Shown here: one piece after another, positions 5,716 to 6,362 of the stretch
How the letters are laid out: every line of letters begins with the position of its first letter
How positions within the stretch are numbered: position 1 is the first letter of the stretch
Assembly: GCA_011375275.1 (NCBI GenBank)
Contig: DRLW01000484.1
Coordinates: 1 to 6,362, forward strand
Origin: Bacteroidota bacterium
Lineage (GTDB): Bacteria > Zhuqueibacterota > Zhuqueibacteria > Zhuqueibacterales > Geothermadaptataceae
DNA: 6,362 nucleotides
Direction of reading: 5' to 3'
Position numbers and translations under genes: made by a program
The notes under the pieces: generated by a model
What the model was told of the DNA's origin: nothing
Database searches by the model: none
What the model saw: only the letters and a program-made list of their open reading frames with translations

Positions 5716-5819
5716 TTTTAATACCTGAAAAACTCACAGCCTCCTGCCCGCTGCTAAAGGGCATTGATACATATCATGCGGAACGGCGCGCCGCGTTCGT
5801 GCTCCGGACTTCGACCTCC

Positions 5820-5865
5820 AAAAAACAAAAAAAGCCTGCCAGCATATAGATGCCAGACAGGCTTT
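5820..5865 (-). terminator. Strong intrinsic terminator
   Basis: On the minus strand an 8-bp stem AAAGCCTG/CAGGCTTT (5858-5865 with 5831-5838) carries an inner 4-bp GCAT/ATGC stem (5850-5853 with 5842-5845). It runs directly into seven T, one G and six more T (5833-5820). It would end minus-strand transcription coming from apgM, 188 bases upstream, or from a short transcript starting in between. It also insulates the downstream CoA-binding operon, which must therefore have its own promoter. Confidence 0.85.
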
Positions 5866-5998
5866 AAAGAACTTTATCGTCGTGTTGGTGTTTTCATCCT
5901 GACCCTCCCGTGCGCGCCCCTGGTTTTGGGCTGTTGCGAGCTCTTCGATTGCTGCAGCAATGTAATCATTCAGGCTGTTTTTCGCCACAAATAAATCG
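5866..5998 (-). other. Spacer between apgM and the terminator with short ORFs, possibly a small transcript
   Basis: Two coding-like signals lie on the minus strand. A 7-codon ORF MKTPTRR (5897-5874) has a good GGAGG 6 bases before ATG and stops 8 bases before the terminator stem, like a leader peptide. A GTG-initiated frame (from 5988) reads as a plausible protein for about 40 residues (AKNSLNDYIAAAIEELATAQ, then an Asn/Asp/Glu-rich part), but it has no ribosome site and runs through the terminator without a stop until 5734. Neither is supported well enough to call a gene. Confidence 0.2.
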
Positions 5999-6011
5999 CC
6001 GGTGCGACCGG
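5999..6011. terminator. Small GC-rich hairpin after apgM, weak terminator candidate
   Basis: CCGGT-GCG-ACCGG is a perfect 5-bp stem with a 3-base loop, 42 bases after the apgM stop. The minus strand continues with CGATTTATTT, only a weak T-tract; the plus strand continues with a T-rich stretch (6012-6028) but no plus-strand gene needs ending here. It may contribute to apgM termination ahead of the stronger terminator at 5820-5865. Confidence 0.25.
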
Positions 6012-6053
6012 ATTTTCATTTTTGTTTCAGTCCGGAAACCGTGACACCACCGA

Positions 6054-6362
6054 TCAGGCGCCGAATTTGATCAGCCGCCCGGCATGAGCGAGAACGAGGT
6101 TCATGATATGCTGCGCCTGAATCTGCCCGAGGCCGCCGGTGATACAGGCGTTTTCGGAAAACTCGGTCACATCATCACGGCGGGCGAGCGGGGAAGAAAG
6201 CAACACCGGCACCGGGTGCCAACTGTGTGCTCCCATGGCGCACGGTGTCGAATGATCGCCGGTGATCAGCAAAACCTGCGGTTGCAAAGCCGTAATCCGC
6301 GGCAGCGCAGCATCCACTTCCTCGATCGCGGCAACTTTGCCGGCGAAGTTGCCATCTTCTCC
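6054..6362 (-). CDS. apgM: 2,3-bisphosphoglycerate-independent phosphoglycerate mutase, archaeal type (C-terminal part)
   Basis: It interconverts 3- and 2-phosphoglycerate in glycolysis and gluconeogenesis in the cytoplasm. Only the last 102 residues are present; the frame is open to the right window edge, so the 5' part lies outside. The fragment shows GKVAAIEEVD, then LLITGDHSTPCAMGAHSWHP, whose Asp and His residues are the metal ligands of this alkaline-phosphatase-superfamily enzyme, then PVPVLL and a typical end, FSENACITGGLGQI and a helix. This motif arrangement fits ApgM, found in archaea and some bacteria, better than the longer bacterial GpmI. A GTG at 6317 is internal to the conserved domain and not the start. 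It ends at TGA 6056-6054, followed by a weak hairpin and a strong terminator. Confidence 0.9.
   Translation of the reverse strand, partial: GEDGNFAGKVAAIEEVDAALPRITALQPQVLLITGDHSTPCAMGAHSWHPVPVLLSSPLARRDDVTEFSENACITGGLGQIQAQHIMNLVLAHAGRLIKFGA

Larger units (their letters stand above)
5430..6053. other. 624-bp intergenic region between apgM and the CoA-binding gene
   Basis: No convincing protein gene. From left to right: a 5' leader with ribosome site, a 205-bp transposon-like element with flanking direct repeats (5491-5715), about 100 bases in which I see nothing (5716-5819), a strong minus-strand terminator (5820-5865), a spacer with short ORFs (5866-5998) and a small GC-rich hairpin (5999-6011) just after apgM. 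The promoter of the CoA-binding operon should lie here, but I found no convincing -35/-10 pair. Confidence 0.6.

Noticed and set aside
1..6362. CRISPR array, tRNA, rRNA, prophage or toxin-antitoxin genes
   Set aside because: I looked for regularly spaced short repeats, RNA gene signatures and small paired genes and found none.

Overview
The window looks like a bacterial chromosome segment of moderate to fairly high GC. It carries five complete genes and one partial gene of central carbon metabolism, plus two repeat-rich intergenic regions. The mix (an archaeal-type ApgM phosphoglycerate mutase, a stand-alone proline dehydrogenase, a two-gene GlgC-type cassette, and interspersed ATTCCGGC/GCCGGAAT hairpin repeats) reminds me of deltaproteobacteria such as Desulfuromonadales. 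That placement is an impression only; nothing here proves a taxon.

Layout. Bases 1-410 are mostly non-coding and repeat-rich: a pair of diverged direct repeats of about 80 bp, a 58-bp interspersed hairpin repeat, and a perfect 9-bp hairpin. Bases 411-2956 hold two tandem plus-strand genes of the ADP-glucose pyrophosphorylase (GlgC) family, 14 bp apart. The second has all the catalytic residues I can recognise. The first has lost the catalytic Arg (now Glu16) and the metal-binding Asp (now Tyr245), so it is probably a regulatory or non-catalytic partner, like Firmicutes GlgD or the plant large subunit. A 30-bp gap separates this pair from a converging minus-strand series, read right to left: CoA-binding protein (4992-5429), D-2-hydroxyacid dehydrogenase, probably NADPH-linked (3972-4982), and monofunctional proline dehydrogenase (2987-3883). 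The first two are tightly coupled; an 88-bp gap with a terminator-like hairpin precedes the third.

Upstream of the CoA-binding gene is a 205-bp element that looks like a MITE (small non-autonomous transposon). It has imperfect 23/24-bp terminal inverted repeats, is flanked by a perfect 10-bp direct repeat (AGACGTAACT), and contains a second copy of the 58-bp repeat in inverse orientation. Beyond it are a strong minus-strand terminator (5820-5865), a short spacer that may be transcribed, and the 3' part of apgM running off the right edge.

Together the genes suggest ADP-glucose synthesis for glycogen under possible two-subunit control, a glycolytic phosphoglycerate mutase, and 2-oxoacid and proline redox metabolism. 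I see no clear defence system, CRISPR array, prophage or wholly new gene system. The strongest leads are the catalytic plus degenerate GlgC pair and the small transposon-like element.
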